Below are positions 1 to 6,598 of a DNA stretch of 8,812 bases, in pieces. The position numbers were made by a program, and so were the translations under genes. How positions within the stretch are numbered: the first letter of the stretch is position 1; every line of letters begins with the position of its first letter. The DNA is from CAYOEZ01 sp964402955 (GTDB lineage: Bacteria > Chloroflexota > DTOL01 > DAOUCN01). The notes under the pieces are model-generated. The model did no database searches and was not told the origin of the DNA. It was given only the letters and a program-made list of their open reading frames with translations. Location of the stretch: assembly GCA_964402955.1 (NCBI GenBank), contig CAYOEZ010000204.1:1-8812 (forward strand), in the 5' to 3' direction.

Positions 1-1742
1 GGCAGCGTCGTGGCAATGCGTTCGATAACCGACGGCAGATGGTACTTCTGGCAGCAGGCCATCGCCACTGTACCCAGGATGCGGTTGTTGAAGACGCCTT
101 GCCCCCAGAGCAGGCGGGCAGCGCCCGACGTGCCCTCCAGCCGCGCCCCCTTGATGTACGGCGTGTAGGTGCGCCCGTGCGTCGAGCCGAAGACGCCGCG
201 GAAGGAGTTGACGGCGGCGGTGAAGAGCATCTTGTGCAGCGTCATCTCGGCCAGGCGCGCCGTCTCCCTGTCGGCGGCAAAGTCGACCAGGTGCGAAAGC
301 GCCAGCATGTCCTCTTCGAAGTAGGTGTTCGAGTCCCACTCGTGGAAGCCGTACTTGCCGCGCAGGTCGAACCACGCCCGCGCCAGCCGCTGGCCTTTCT
401 GAACGTGCCAGGCGCCCGTCTGCCCCGTATTGCCGAAGACGCGCTCGGCGTAGAGCTGCCCAGCCAGAACCTCGCAGGTGTGGAAGAGGATAGAGTGGTT
501 CTCGGTGTGATAGCACATCACATCGTCGCCCGGCTCGTCGTTCCAGTACTTGAAGTTGAGCACACACTGCTCGATCGGCTGGTGCAAATCGGCGGGGAAG
601 GAGGGATTGTTCCAGAAGCGCTTGACCATGCCCAGCAGGCCGACCATGAAGAAGTCGCTGCAGTCGCGGCGATTATTGATTCCCTCCAGCGTGGTCAGAA
701 TGACCTGCCGGTCAACGTCTGCCCATCGCCCCAGCGCCATTTTAGCGATCTCAGCGAACACGCTGTCGCTCTGGCGGGCGGCTTCGCGTAGCGCCTCCAG
801 CCGTCGCTCCTCATAGGTGGCGTAGGGCTTCTCGGAGTAGACATTCTTCATCACCTGCAGGGCGATCTCCTCGCGCACGGGCAGGTCTTCATCGGGCTGG
901 ACGACCAGCCGGTAGTCGCCATCGGCCAGCGCCGCGCTGTCGATCAGCGTCGCCTCGCCCGTCGCGCTGGCGGCGACGACCTGCTGCGCAGTGATCGCGC
1001 CCGCCTTGTCGAGCAGCGTCAGCTTGAGGCGGCCAGCGGCCAGCGCCGGCGCATCTTCCCAGCGCACGGCGATTGGCGCGTCGCCCGCGTATAGCTCGCG
1101 GTCGCAGAAGACGGCCCACACCAGTTTCTCGAACGCCTGCCGCCACTCAGGGTTGGCCAGGCCGGTGGGCAGCAGGATGCGCAGCTTCTCAGCGGGCGCG
1201 CCGGTCACGCGCAACGCCAGCGTATAGGGGCACTCGCGGGCAGCCACTTCCTCAAAGCGCGCCAGGATGCGGTTGTGCCCGCGCTCGAGCCGCACCGGGA
1301 ACGACACACGCAAGGGATCCTGATGGTGGAAGTGCTCCTGGCGGTGCATGTGCTTGCCGTTCAGCCACAGGTCGGCTGGGCCATTCGTGCCCAGGACGAA
1401 CGTGGCCGGGCCGGCATAGTCGCTCTCGATCACGGCGTAGGCCCAGGCTGCGAGGTAGTGGCAGTTGTGGTGGAAGACCGAGATGTCGAGCATATGGTCG
1501 TCGGGACAGCGCATGGCCTTCCATGCCAGCGTCTGCCCGCTGACCGTGAAGCTCGCACCTTCCCGCGGTTCGGCGCTCAGCCCGGACTCTTGCTGGTGGA
1601 AATGCTGCGCAATCAGCAGCTTGAAATCGCTGCCAGGAAAGTCTTCCAGGTTTTTCACCCAGTGGGCGTATGTGTTCGCCAGCAGCCAGTGATCAACATA
1701 GCCGTCCGGGTGGAGCGGGTAACTCAAGTATGATGTTGTCAT
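1..1742 (-). CDS. Uncharacterised (alpha/alpha)-barrel-like protein with N-terminal beta-sandwich, 3'-truncated by window edge
   Basis: The frame is open from an ATG at 1742 to the left edge, giving 580 residues with no stop, so the C-terminus lies outside. The start is supported by a GAAGGGAG ribosome site at 1748-1755, five bases upstream. There is no signal peptide, so the protein is probably cytoplasmic. Residues about 95-180 (including GPADLWLNGKHM at 121-132 and RLERGHNRIL at 151-160) read like the galactose-binding/PA14-type beta-sandwich found in glycosidases. Residues about 310-580 are helical, with TENH at 413-416, HEWDS at 467-471, GVFGSTHGRTY at 516-526 and EGTS at 536-539. Alternating conserved aromatic and acidic patches of this kind suggest an (alpha/alpha) toroid as in several glycoside hydrolases and polysaccharide lyases; this is inference and no family is assigned. 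The same THGR-EGTS block occurs in the gene at 7713-8812, a clear paralogue. By comparison with it, about 300 C-terminal residues are missing here. The gene is GC-rich and lies 53 bases after the DUF1444-like gene. Confidence 0.8.
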   Translation of the reverse strand, partial: MTTSYLSYPLHPDGYVDHWLLANTYAHWVKNLEDFPGSDFKLLIAQHFHQQESGLSAEPREGASFTVSGQTLAWKAMRCPDDHMLDISVFHHNCHYLAAWAYAVIESDYAGPATFVLGTNGPADLWLNGKHMHRQEHFHHQDPLRVSFPVRLERGHNRILARFEEVAARECPYTLALRVTGAPAEKLRILLPTGLANPEWRQAFEKLVWAVFCDRELYAGDAPIAVRWEDAPALAAGRLKLTLLDKAGAITAQQVVAASATGEATLIDSAALADGDYRLVVQPDEDLPVREEIALQVMKNVYSEKPYATYEERRLEALREAARQSDSVFAEIAKMALGRWADVDRQVILTTLEGINNRRDCSDFFMVGLLGMVKRFWNNPSFPADLHQPIEQCVLNFKYWNDEPGDDVMCYHTENHSILFHTCEVLAGQLYAERVFGNTGQTGAWHVQKGQRLARAWFDLRGKYGFHEWDSNTYFEEDMLALSHLVDFAADRETARLAEMTLHKMLFTAAVNSFRGVFGSTHGRTYTPYIKGARLEGTSGAARLLWGQGVFNNRILGTVAMACCQKYHLPSVIERIATTL

Positions 1743-1747
1743 TTGTG

Positions 1748-1755
1748 CTCCCTTC
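1748..1755 (-). promoter_or_regulatory. Ribosome binding site of the left-edge gene
   Basis: On the minus strand this reads GAAGGGAG, followed by five bases and the ATG at 1742. It fixes the start of the truncated left-edge gene, whose frame otherwise stays open across the whole left part of the window. Just upstream, the 53-base gap to the previous stop has a small ATTGG/CCAAT inverted repeat but no convincing promoter, so readthrough from the preceding gene is plausible. Confidence 0.7.
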
Positions 1756-1795
1756 TGTGATTGGATTCACCAATGAACACAGATTGCCTGACGGA

Positions 1796-2620
1796 CTATT
1801 CTTCGGGTACTGCATTGTCAGGCGAAACAACGAAAATCTGTGACGTTAACGCATGCGGCTGCTCCTCCACATCTCTTTTCACCTGTCGCCGGATGCGCTG
1901 ATGGAACGCGTCCGAATTGGACGTTGACCAGAAGATGAGAAAATCGCGGTTGGGGATAGCAGCAAGGCACGGCTCAGCAAGTCTCGTCGCAGCAAAGGCG
2001 CGCAGGCCGGGCAGAAGCAGGCGAGCTGCATCATAGCCGTCGCCGGTTGCTACAATGAGAGAACGCTCCGGTGCATCAGTCCCATGCATTTCTATACCCT
2101 GTGACGCCTCCTCCAGATTGTGCAAGGCCCGATCATACAGCGCCTCGGCTGTGATTTGCCAGCGGGCCAGATCCTCGGTGCGTGCATAGACGTAGGAAGT
2201 GGGCAAATCCGCCACAACCCCGATTTCGATCCCGGAGGCAAAGGGGTAGCTGACCAGCGGCCGCGGAGCCTGGCTGTGAAACGTTGTTGGATATAATTGG
2301 AGGCGCACCCTCGCCTCTACGTCCGCCCAGGCCAGGGCGGTGACATCCGGCGAGCTGCGAACAGCTCCCATAATGAGAGATAGGTGGGCGGCAATAGCAT
2401 TGTCTCGTTCATCCGGTGGTAGTTGGTTGCTCGTGTAGACGCTGTACAGGCTTGACAGTCCCAATGTATGGTTACCCCAGAGGATGACAGCCGGGTCTTC
2501 CGTAATCTCCAGGTGCTCAGCCGGGAAAAGCGTCTGCGCGACGCTCACTACATGACGCTGATATTCTGCTGGAGTCAGCAGCGTCTGTTTCAGAAAGGAA
2601 CTGAGCGGCAATTTGGGCAT
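1796..2620 (-). CDS. DUF1444/YtpQ-like protein
   Basis: A soluble protein of 274 residues with no signal peptide or membrane segment. The match to the DUF1444 (YtpQ) family is from remembered patterns: a strand-rich middle part with ADLPTSYVYA at 138-147 and a helix ALYDRALHNLEEA at 160-172, then DGYDAARLLLPGL at 194-206 and AIPNRDFLIFW at 221-231. The order and spacing (Ala-x-x-Asn-Leu helix, Asp-x-x-x-Ala-Arg helix, IPxRDxLI strand) and the length of about 270 residues fit that family, whose biochemical role is not established. The frame extends upstream to an ATG at 2746, but the extra 42 residues are encoded by a palindromic repeat and low-complexity DNA. The ATG at 2620 is preceded by GGAAGGAG, whereas the one at 2746 has no ribosome site, so 2620 is preferred. 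It lies 188 bases after the subtilase gene and 53 before the left-edge gene. Another soluble DUF family with the same topology remains possible. Confidence 0.7.
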   Translation of the reverse strand: MPKLPLSSFLKQTLLTPAEYQRHVVSVAQTLFPAEHLEITEDPAVILWGNHTLGLSSLYSVYTSNQLPPDERDNAIAAHLSLIMGAVRSSPDVTALAWADVEARVRLQLYPTTFHSQAPRPLVSYPFASGIEIGVVADLPTSYVYARTEDLARWQITAEALYDRALHNLEEASQGIEMHGTDAPERSLIVATGDGYDAARLLLPGLRAFAATRLAEPCLAAIPNRDFLIFWSTSNSDAFHQRIRRQVKRDVEEQPHALTSQIFVVSPDNAVPEE

Positions 2621-2630
2621 GGTTTGCGTT

Positions 2631-2638
2631 CTCCTTCC
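2631..2638 (-). promoter_or_regulatory. Ribosome binding site deciding the start of the DUF1444-like gene
   Basis: The minus strand reads GGAAGGAG, ten bases before the ATG at 2620. The longer alternative start at 2746 has nothing similar upstream and would translate the palindromic repeat at 2646-2715. This site is therefore the main argument for the shorter, 274-residue product. Confidence 0.7.
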
Positions 2639-2645
2639 GTCCGGA

Positions 2646-2715
2646 GCCCCCCTGCCCCCCAACCTTGGGGGGACGCTGGCAGCAGACGCGTCCCTGTCTC
2701 CCCGAAACTTGGGGG
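2646..2715. repeat. GC-rich palindromic repeat, copy A (right end degenerate)
   Basis: This 70-base element closely matches the one at 6465-6532. Both open with GCCCCCCT(G/A)CCCCCC, have a first hairpin CCCCCCAA-CC-TTGGGGGG (here 2655-2672), share a GACGCGT core and finish with a second hairpin ending in AAACTTGGGGG. Here the second hairpin has one changed base (CCCCG instead of CCCCC), the core is two bases longer, and the outer right arm seen in copy B is lost. It lies just upstream of the ribosome site of the DUF1444-like gene, so it is probably in its mRNA leader if transcription starts further up. It resembles a short non-autonomous palindromic repeat (MITE or REP-like). No transposase is present. 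Confidence 0.75.
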
Positions 2716-2808
2716 CCTTTGGTGTTTCGTCGTTGGCGAAGTGCATTCATAACAGTGTCGGTGCTACACCGGGCTCATGCCGAAGCACGCGACTTGGACC
2801 ATGAATAC

Positions 2809-5532
2809 TCAGGGCGCCAGGTGCACACCGGGTAGTTTAGCAAAATCCACGGTCTCACGTTTCGTAATCATGCGATTTGTGTCTCTACAACTTGTCTCAG
2901 GGCATTGGCGCAGTACAATATCATCAACGTAGGCGCCCTGTGTAGCGTTGATACTCTGGTCTGTTGTGAAAACGAAGGCCACCCATACGCTGGGCTGACC
3001 TGTAAGGTCGCCGAGCATGTACACGTCTCGTAGGCTGAGCGCTCCGACAGCCCACCCATCGGTCTGGCCTGAATCGCAGTCACCATAGAACTGGTTCCCG
3101 TCTACCGACGCTGCAACGCACAGCTTATCATAGCCTGTTTCACTATTCAACCAGTAGGCAAACCAAATCTCTGCGGCGCGGGCGTCAGCAAGGCTGAACG
3201 GGCCATAAATCATCCGGCTATAGGTGTTGTTCGGGTAGTAGCTCCCGCAGCTAAGGTAGCTGCCCGATCCGCCGCCAATGGCCCAACCCACATAAGTGCC
3301 GTCGAAGGCCATACAGCGGGACTTGCCCCAGTAATAGTTGTTGTTGCCCACGACTCGCCACGCGCCAGGAAAGACTCCCTCAAACCCTTCGCCGACGATG
3401 GTTATCCACTCCGAAGTTTCACTTGTCGCTGTCGCAGTTGCTGTCGGTGTGTGCAATGGCGACGTTGGTTGTGTGGGTGTAGGTGTCACGGGCGACGTCG
3501 GTTGCGTCGGGGTCGGCGGCGATGTTGGCTGTGTTGGGGTAGCTGAATGGGTGGCGGTCGGCGTCCGCGTCGGTGTCCTGGTTGGCGTTGCTGTGTATGT
3601 TGGCGTGGCAGTTCTAGTCGGAGTGAACGTAGGAGTGATAGTCGGCGCCTCTATTGGTGGGACAAAATCGGAAAGAACGACCGGTAGCCGCACCATCAGC
3701 AGTTGAGGTTGCCAGGACAAGTCTACCTGTACCCATTGGGGGCTGCCTGTGACTCCATATGTGTCGCTTTCTATGGTCACAAATGCAGTGTACATACCAT
3801 ACGGAAGCGCTCCAGTATCGACGATGACAGACAGAAAATCTGGCGAATCTGGTAAAGCCACGCCGCTGGTCGGAAAAACCGTGAGCCAAGGGTGCGATGC
3901 CCACGCAGTCCACGAGAGCGTCTGTCCGCCCACGTTGCTTATTCGGAGTACCTTGTTCCTGATGGGCAGATCGGGGCTGGCAAGAAAAGTGAGATGCAGA
4001 GGGGAGACGGCAAGCGCTGGTGACGGTACTGGCGTCGGCGTTTGCGTTGGTGTGAAAGTAGGCGTGGGAATGGGCGTCCAGGTTGCCGTCGGCGTCGGTG
4101 GGACAATGGGTGTGAACGTTACTGTGCGTGTAGCGCTCGGGGTCGGTGTTGCCGTTGGCGGTAGTAGATCTATCGTGCGCTGGATCGCTGCCTGAGCATT
4201 GATTCGACCATAGCCAAACAATGGATCCCATCCGGGCGCGCCAAGATCGGACGCCGTTATCTGTATGACAGTCTTGACGAGCAAGGGATCATACGACGGA
4301 TTGATGCCCAGGATCATTGCTGCCAAACCAGCAACGTGCGGCGCGGCCATTGACGTTCCTTGCCGGGGCGCGTATGGAGCGCCACCTCCCCGCCAATATG
4401 TGCTCCAGATCGAGTGATTCGGGTCGGGGTCTCCATTGTAGAGCATGTTTCCACCAGGAGCGGCCACGCCATGTACCTGCCGCAACGAGCTTGAGTACGC
4501 AGCATGTTCATCATTGTGCCCGGTGGCTGCCACCGGCAGAACTCCAGGATAGGCGGCTGGATAGATGATTGGATCACCCTTAAGATAATCGTTGCCCGCT
4601 GCGACAACGACGACCACGTCGTTCTCATAGGCCGTCGAGATAGCATCGCGCAGAGCGCTCGCATCTTGAGTCCCACCAAGGCTCAAGTTGATCACCCGTG
4701 CGCCGTGTTGCACTGACCAGTTGATACCATTGACAATATCTGAAATGTTCCCACGGCCATCAGCGCCAAGCACCTTGACAGGCATGATACGTAGGAGCCA
4801 GTTCGTGCCCGCGACACCGATTTCGTTGTCTGTGCATGCTCCGGCTATGCCCGCGACATGCGTGCCATGTCCGACGTCGTCCTGCGGGATTGAATCATTA
4901 TTGACAAAATCGTAGCCGGCGACCAGCTTGTTGGCGCACTGGAAGTCGGGGTGACCGAGGTCCAACCCCGTGTCCACGACGGCAAGGATGATGCTACTGC
5001 TGCCTACGGTCATGTTCCAGGCGTAGTCTACCTTTGCCTTGCGCATGTTCCACTGCTTGTAGTAGAAATAGTCGTTGGGACTGACCTCTGGGGCGCTGTC
5101 CATCCACAGGGTGGCGACCTGCGCACCGGTTGGCTTCGGTGGATCGACAAGTCTGACCGTGTAATTAGGTTCTGCCCATTGGAAACGCGAGTCCTTCGTC
5201 AGCCGGAGGGTCCATTCCATCTCATGCCCGACGGGTACGCTCAAGCGCACAGCATCCGGTAGAATCAACTCGCCCAGGACGGAAAGCCCGTAATCCGCAA
5301 ATATGGCCTGACGAATGGCATCTGCGCTGCTCGGGGCAAATCGCGCCAATATCTCCCCCGCGGCGTAGTCTGTGCCGGATTCTGGCGGGAGAGGCCGGGG
5401 ACCAAGTTCCGCCATACTCGGTTGTGTCGGGCCAGAGTCTGCTGAAAGTGTCGACGGCATTCCCTTGCCGCTATCCAGTTCCAGGATACACACGAGCGCC
5501 ATGGCGAATAAGATGTACCAAAACCGACGCAT
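2809..5532 (-). CDS. Secreted S8 subtilisin-like serine protease with BACON-like and C-terminal jelly-roll-like domains
   Basis: This 907-residue protein is an extracellular serine endopeptidase. Residues 1-16 (MRR, then a hydrophobic stretch) form a signal peptide or anchor. Residues about 55-128 look like the short propeptide of fervidolysin/I9-type subtilases. The S8 domain spans about 150-455 with the catalytic Asp187 in VVDTG, His222 in GHGTHVAG, oxyanion Asn314 in AAGN and Ser394 in GTSMAAPHVAG, so it should be active. A Thr-Pro linker (458-505) leads to a BACON-like beta-sandwich (about 507-605; NVGGQTLSW, HPWLTVFPTSG, YGMYTAFVTIES). A second Thr-Pro linker (628-703) leads to a jelly-roll or MAM-like domain (about 708-877; EGFEG, GAYVDDIVL) with several cysteines. 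The BACON and jelly-roll parts probably bind polymer or the cell surface (inference). The start has GGGAGGAA upstream (5537-5544). The gene lies 72 bases after the nuclease-like gene with no visible promoter, so co-transcription is likely. No sorting signal or C-terminal membrane helix is seen. Confidence 0.95.
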   Translation of the reverse strand: MRRFWYILFAMALVCILELDSGKGMPSTLSADSGPTQPSMAELGPRPLPPESGTDYAAGEILARFAPSSADAIRQAIFADYGLSVLGELILPDAVRLSVPVGHEMEWTLRLTKDSRFQWAEPNYTVRLVDPPKPTGAQVATLWMDSAPEVSPNDYFYYKQWNMRKAKVDYAWNMTVGSSSIILAVVDTGLDLGHPDFQCANKLVAGYDFVNNDSIPQDDVGHGTHVAGIAGACTDNEIGVAGTNWLLRIMPVKVLGADGRGNISDIVNGINWSVQHGARVINLSLGGTQDASALRDAISTAYENDVVVVVAAGNDYLKGDPIIYPAAYPGVLPVAATGHNDEHAAYSSSLRQVHGVAAPGGNMLYNGDPDPNHSIWSTYWRGGGAPYAPRQGTSMAAPHVAGLAAMILGINPSYDPLLVKTVIQITASDLGAPGWDPLFGYGRINAQAAIQRTIDLLPPTATPTPSATRTVTFTPIVPPTPTATWTPIPTPTFTPTQTPTPVPSPALAVSPLHLTFLASPDLPIRNKVLRISNVGGQTLSWTAWASHPWLTVFPTSGVALPDSPDFLSVIVDTGALPYGMYTAFVTIESDTYGVTGSPQWVQVDLSWQPQLLMVRLPVVLSDFVPPIEAPTITPTFTPTRTATPTYTATPTRTPTRTPTATHSATPTQPTSPPTPTQPTSPVTPTPTQPTSPLHTPTATATATSETSEWITIVGEGFEGVFPGAWRVVGNNNYYWGKSRCMAFDGTYVGWAIGGGSGSYLSCGSYYPNNTYSRMIYGPFSLADARAAEIWFAYWLNSETGYDKLCVAASVDGNQFYGDCDSGQTDGWAVGALSLRDVYMLGDLTGQPSVWVAFVFTTDQSINATQGAYVDDIVLRQCPETSCRDTNRMITKRETVDFAKLPGVHLAP
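3424..3651 (-). repeat. Low-complexity DNA encoding the second Thr-Pro linker of the subtilase
   Basis: Residues 628-703 of the subtilase are almost entirely Thr, Pro, Ala and Ser. The DNA is a degenerate array of ACxCCx units, read on the plus strand as GTxGGx. Within it, the heptad PTQPTSP occurs three times (residues 666-694, about 3451-3537) with short spacers, showing recent tandem expansion. Such linkers are flexible and often O-glycosylated in secreted proteins. The region also creates false Val/Gly-rich open frames on the plus strand. Confidence 0.85.
4018..4161 (-). repeat. Low-complexity DNA encoding the first Thr-Pro linker of the subtilase
   Basis: Residues 458-505 form a Thr/Pro-rich spacer between the end of the S8 domain (last segment INAQAAIQRTIDLL) and the BACON-like domain. 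It includes TPIPTPTFTPTQTPTPVPSP. It is less regular than the second linker and has no clear heptad repeat. Confidence 0.8.
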
Positions 5533-5536
5533 CGCT

Positions 5537-5544
5537 TTCCTCCC
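5537..5544 (-). promoter_or_regulatory. Ribosome binding site of the subtilase gene
   Basis: The minus strand reads GGGAGGAA, four bases before the ATG at 5532. It confirms the start, which in turn yields a well-formed signal peptide. The 72-base gap to the preceding stop shows no recognisable promoter and only a weak GGCTA/TAGCC inverted repeat, near 5587-5609. Confidence 0.7.
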
Positions 5545-5604
5545 GCCGAATCGAGCCTAACCGGTATCTGTGGCACGACGTACTGCTGGCTACAGGCATG
5601 CAGC

Positions 5605-6408
5605 TTAGCCGTTTTGAGCAGGCAGGTCAGGGAAACAGATGAGCCTACCGTGTGCGTTTTCCTTGACACATATGTAGTCCAGTTCAGGGAAATCGGCATT
5701 GATCTTTGCCAACTCGCTCCTGTAGTTGTCCTCCGTCATCAATGATGTGACGCTGATACGCTGAATGCAGACGGCCAGCAGCTTGCGAGTGCAGTGAAGA
5801 CGCTGGCAGGTGTTCTCTAGTTGGGACAACGCCCGTCTGTCGTCCTGGCTGAGTTTCCTGGTCATGTCGTTTAGAAAGAGATGACCCCACCAGTAGGGAA
5901 TGACGCTTGGCCCAAGCCAGTCGCCACTCGATGCCCAGCTTTCAATACGAATTGTCTTGACCTCGATCGCAGTCCGGTTTCCGCCTAACTCTGCCACAAA
6001 ATCAGCTTCAGGGATCCGGTTCTTGCCGACCTGTTGACTGGGGGTGATCCTTTTGATATGAACGAAGCCAAGGGCATTGAAGTCCAGCGGTAGCAATGCC
6101 TCGGACAAGATATCCTCTATTTTTCGCTGATCGGGTAAAGCAGGTGAGCGGGGACAGAGCTCCCGCTCGAATCTGAAGGTTGTAGCGTATTCCTGTGAGG
6201 ATTCAATGCCCAGAAGTGCTTGTGATGCCTGCAAACGCGTTTCGAGCCGCTTCATCCAGTCCGGCACAGCTTCTTCAATTGCCCACACCATATTGTGGCT
6301 GCTGGGATCGGGGCATCTATCCATGACACACGAGAGGTACCCAGAGAAGCATGTTGAAAGCATAGGAAAAGGCTGGAGTGCTGCCAAAATCCGCTGTCTA
6401 CGATCCAT
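5605..6408 (-). CDS. PD-(D/E)XK nuclease-fold protein (predicted)
   Basis: A soluble protein of 267 residues, not assigned to a named family. The centre carries the hallmark of the PD-(D/E)XK nuclease superfamily: PEADF at 133-137 (Asp136), then twelve residues, then AIEVK at 147-151 (Glu149, Lys151), with an acidic helix KIEDILSEAL upstream at 96-105 that could supply the additional glutamate (Glu99). The spacing Asp-x12-Glu-x-Lys is normal for this fold. This predicts a metal-dependent DNA endonuclease-like enzyme; known members include restriction, repair and recombination enzymes, and some are inactive. The N-terminal 80 residues have no recognisable domain. No methyltransferase or other restriction-modification partner is in the window, so it may be an orphan. 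The start at 6408 has AGGAGG upstream. The gene is less GC-rich (two sampled lines at 50%) than the edge genes and lies 72 bases before the subtilase gene. Confidence 0.75.
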   Translation of the reverse strand: MDRRQRILAALQPFPMLSTCFSGYLSCVMDRCPDPSSHNMVWAIEEAVPDWMKRLETRLQASQALLGIESSQEYATTFRFERELCPRSPALPDQRKIEDILSEALLPLDFNALGFVHIKRITPSQQVGKNRIPEADFVAELGGNRTAIEVKTIRIESWASSGDWLGPSVIPYWWGHLFLNDMTRKLSQDDRRALSQLENTCQRLHCTRKLLAVCIQRISVTSLMTEDNYRSELAKINADFPELDYICVKENAHGRLICFPDLPAQNG

Positions 6409-6413
6409 ATGAC

Positions 6414-6420
6414 TCCTCCT
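6414..6420 (-). promoter_or_regulatory. Ribosome binding site of the PD-(D/E)XK gene
   Basis: The minus strand reads AGGAGGA, five bases before the ATG at 6408. It is close to the ideal anti-16S complement and supports this start. The bases further upstream (to 6464) are more AT-rich than the surroundings and are a plausible place for a promoter, but no box pair with proper spacing could be identified. Confidence 0.75.
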
Positions 6421-6463
6421 GATGTATCAAACCACAACCTCGCCAAGTGACCTACCCCACACA

Positions 6464-6542
6464 TGCCCCCCTACCCCCCAACCTTGGGGGGACTAGCAGC
6501 TGACGCGTTCCCGGCTCCCCCAAACTTGGGGGTCGGGGGGCA
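6464..6542. repeat. GC-rich palindromic repeat, copy B (complete, with inverted ends)
   Basis: A 79-base element whose two ends are near reverse complements. The left end (6464-6492) starts TGCCCCCCTACCCCCC and the right end (6516-6542) starts, on the other strand, TGCCCCCCGACCCCC. Each end is itself a hairpin: CCCCCCAA-CC-TTGGGGGG at 6474-6491 and CCCCCAA-AC-TTGGGGG at 6517-6532. A 23-base core (6493-6515) lies between them and contains GACGCGT. The part 6465-6532 matches copy A at 2646-2715. No target-site duplication is obvious. The structure is that of a short palindromic dispersed repeat, possibly mobilised in trans. It lies upstream of the PD-(D/E)XK gene, beyond a stretch that could hold its promoter. 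Confidence 0.8.
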
Positions 6543-6556
6543 CAACCCGCCCAAGG

Positions 6557-6583
6557 CACCCGATGTCTGGTAGACATCGGGTG
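6557..6583. repeat. Perfect inverted repeat, possible transcription terminator of the reductase gene
   Basis: CACCCGATGTCT and AGACATCGGGTG form a perfect 12-base-pair stem around a three-base loop (GGT on the plus strand), extendable by two further pairs if a G-U is allowed. It is about 80 bases beyond the stop of the aldo/keto reductase gene, a reasonable position for ending that transcript. No T-run follows on either strand, so it is not a canonical intrinsic terminator. It may be a non-canonical terminator, an mRNA 3'-end stabiliser or a dispersed repeat unit. Confidence 0.75.
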
Positions 6584-6598
6584 TCTGCACCACACAGA

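Noticed and set aside
39..791. Long plus-strand frame of 250 codons
   Set aside because: It lies antisense to the left-edge gene, which has a good ribosome site, an uninterrupted frame over 1742 bases and a paralogue in the window. GC-rich codon bias opens such antisense frames.
2759..2771. Small hairpin CGGTG-CTA-CACCG after the subtilase stop
   Set aside because: A five-pair stem without a T-run is too weak to call a terminator.
3338..4195. Val/Gly-rich plus-strand frames at 3338-3706 and 3749-4195
   Set aside because: They are the reverse complement of the Thr-Pro linkers of the subtilase, and low-complexity DNA explains them.
2809..5532. Lipoprotein signal in the subtilase (Cys16)
   Set aside because: The residues before Cys16 are Ala-Leu-Val, which lack the small residue needed just before the cysteine. 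A general secretion signal or uncleaved anchor is more likely.
6421..6463. Promoter boxes TTGGCG and TACATC upstream of the nuclease-like gene
   Set aside because: The spacing is 14 bases and the second box touches the ribosome site, leaving no room for a transcription start.
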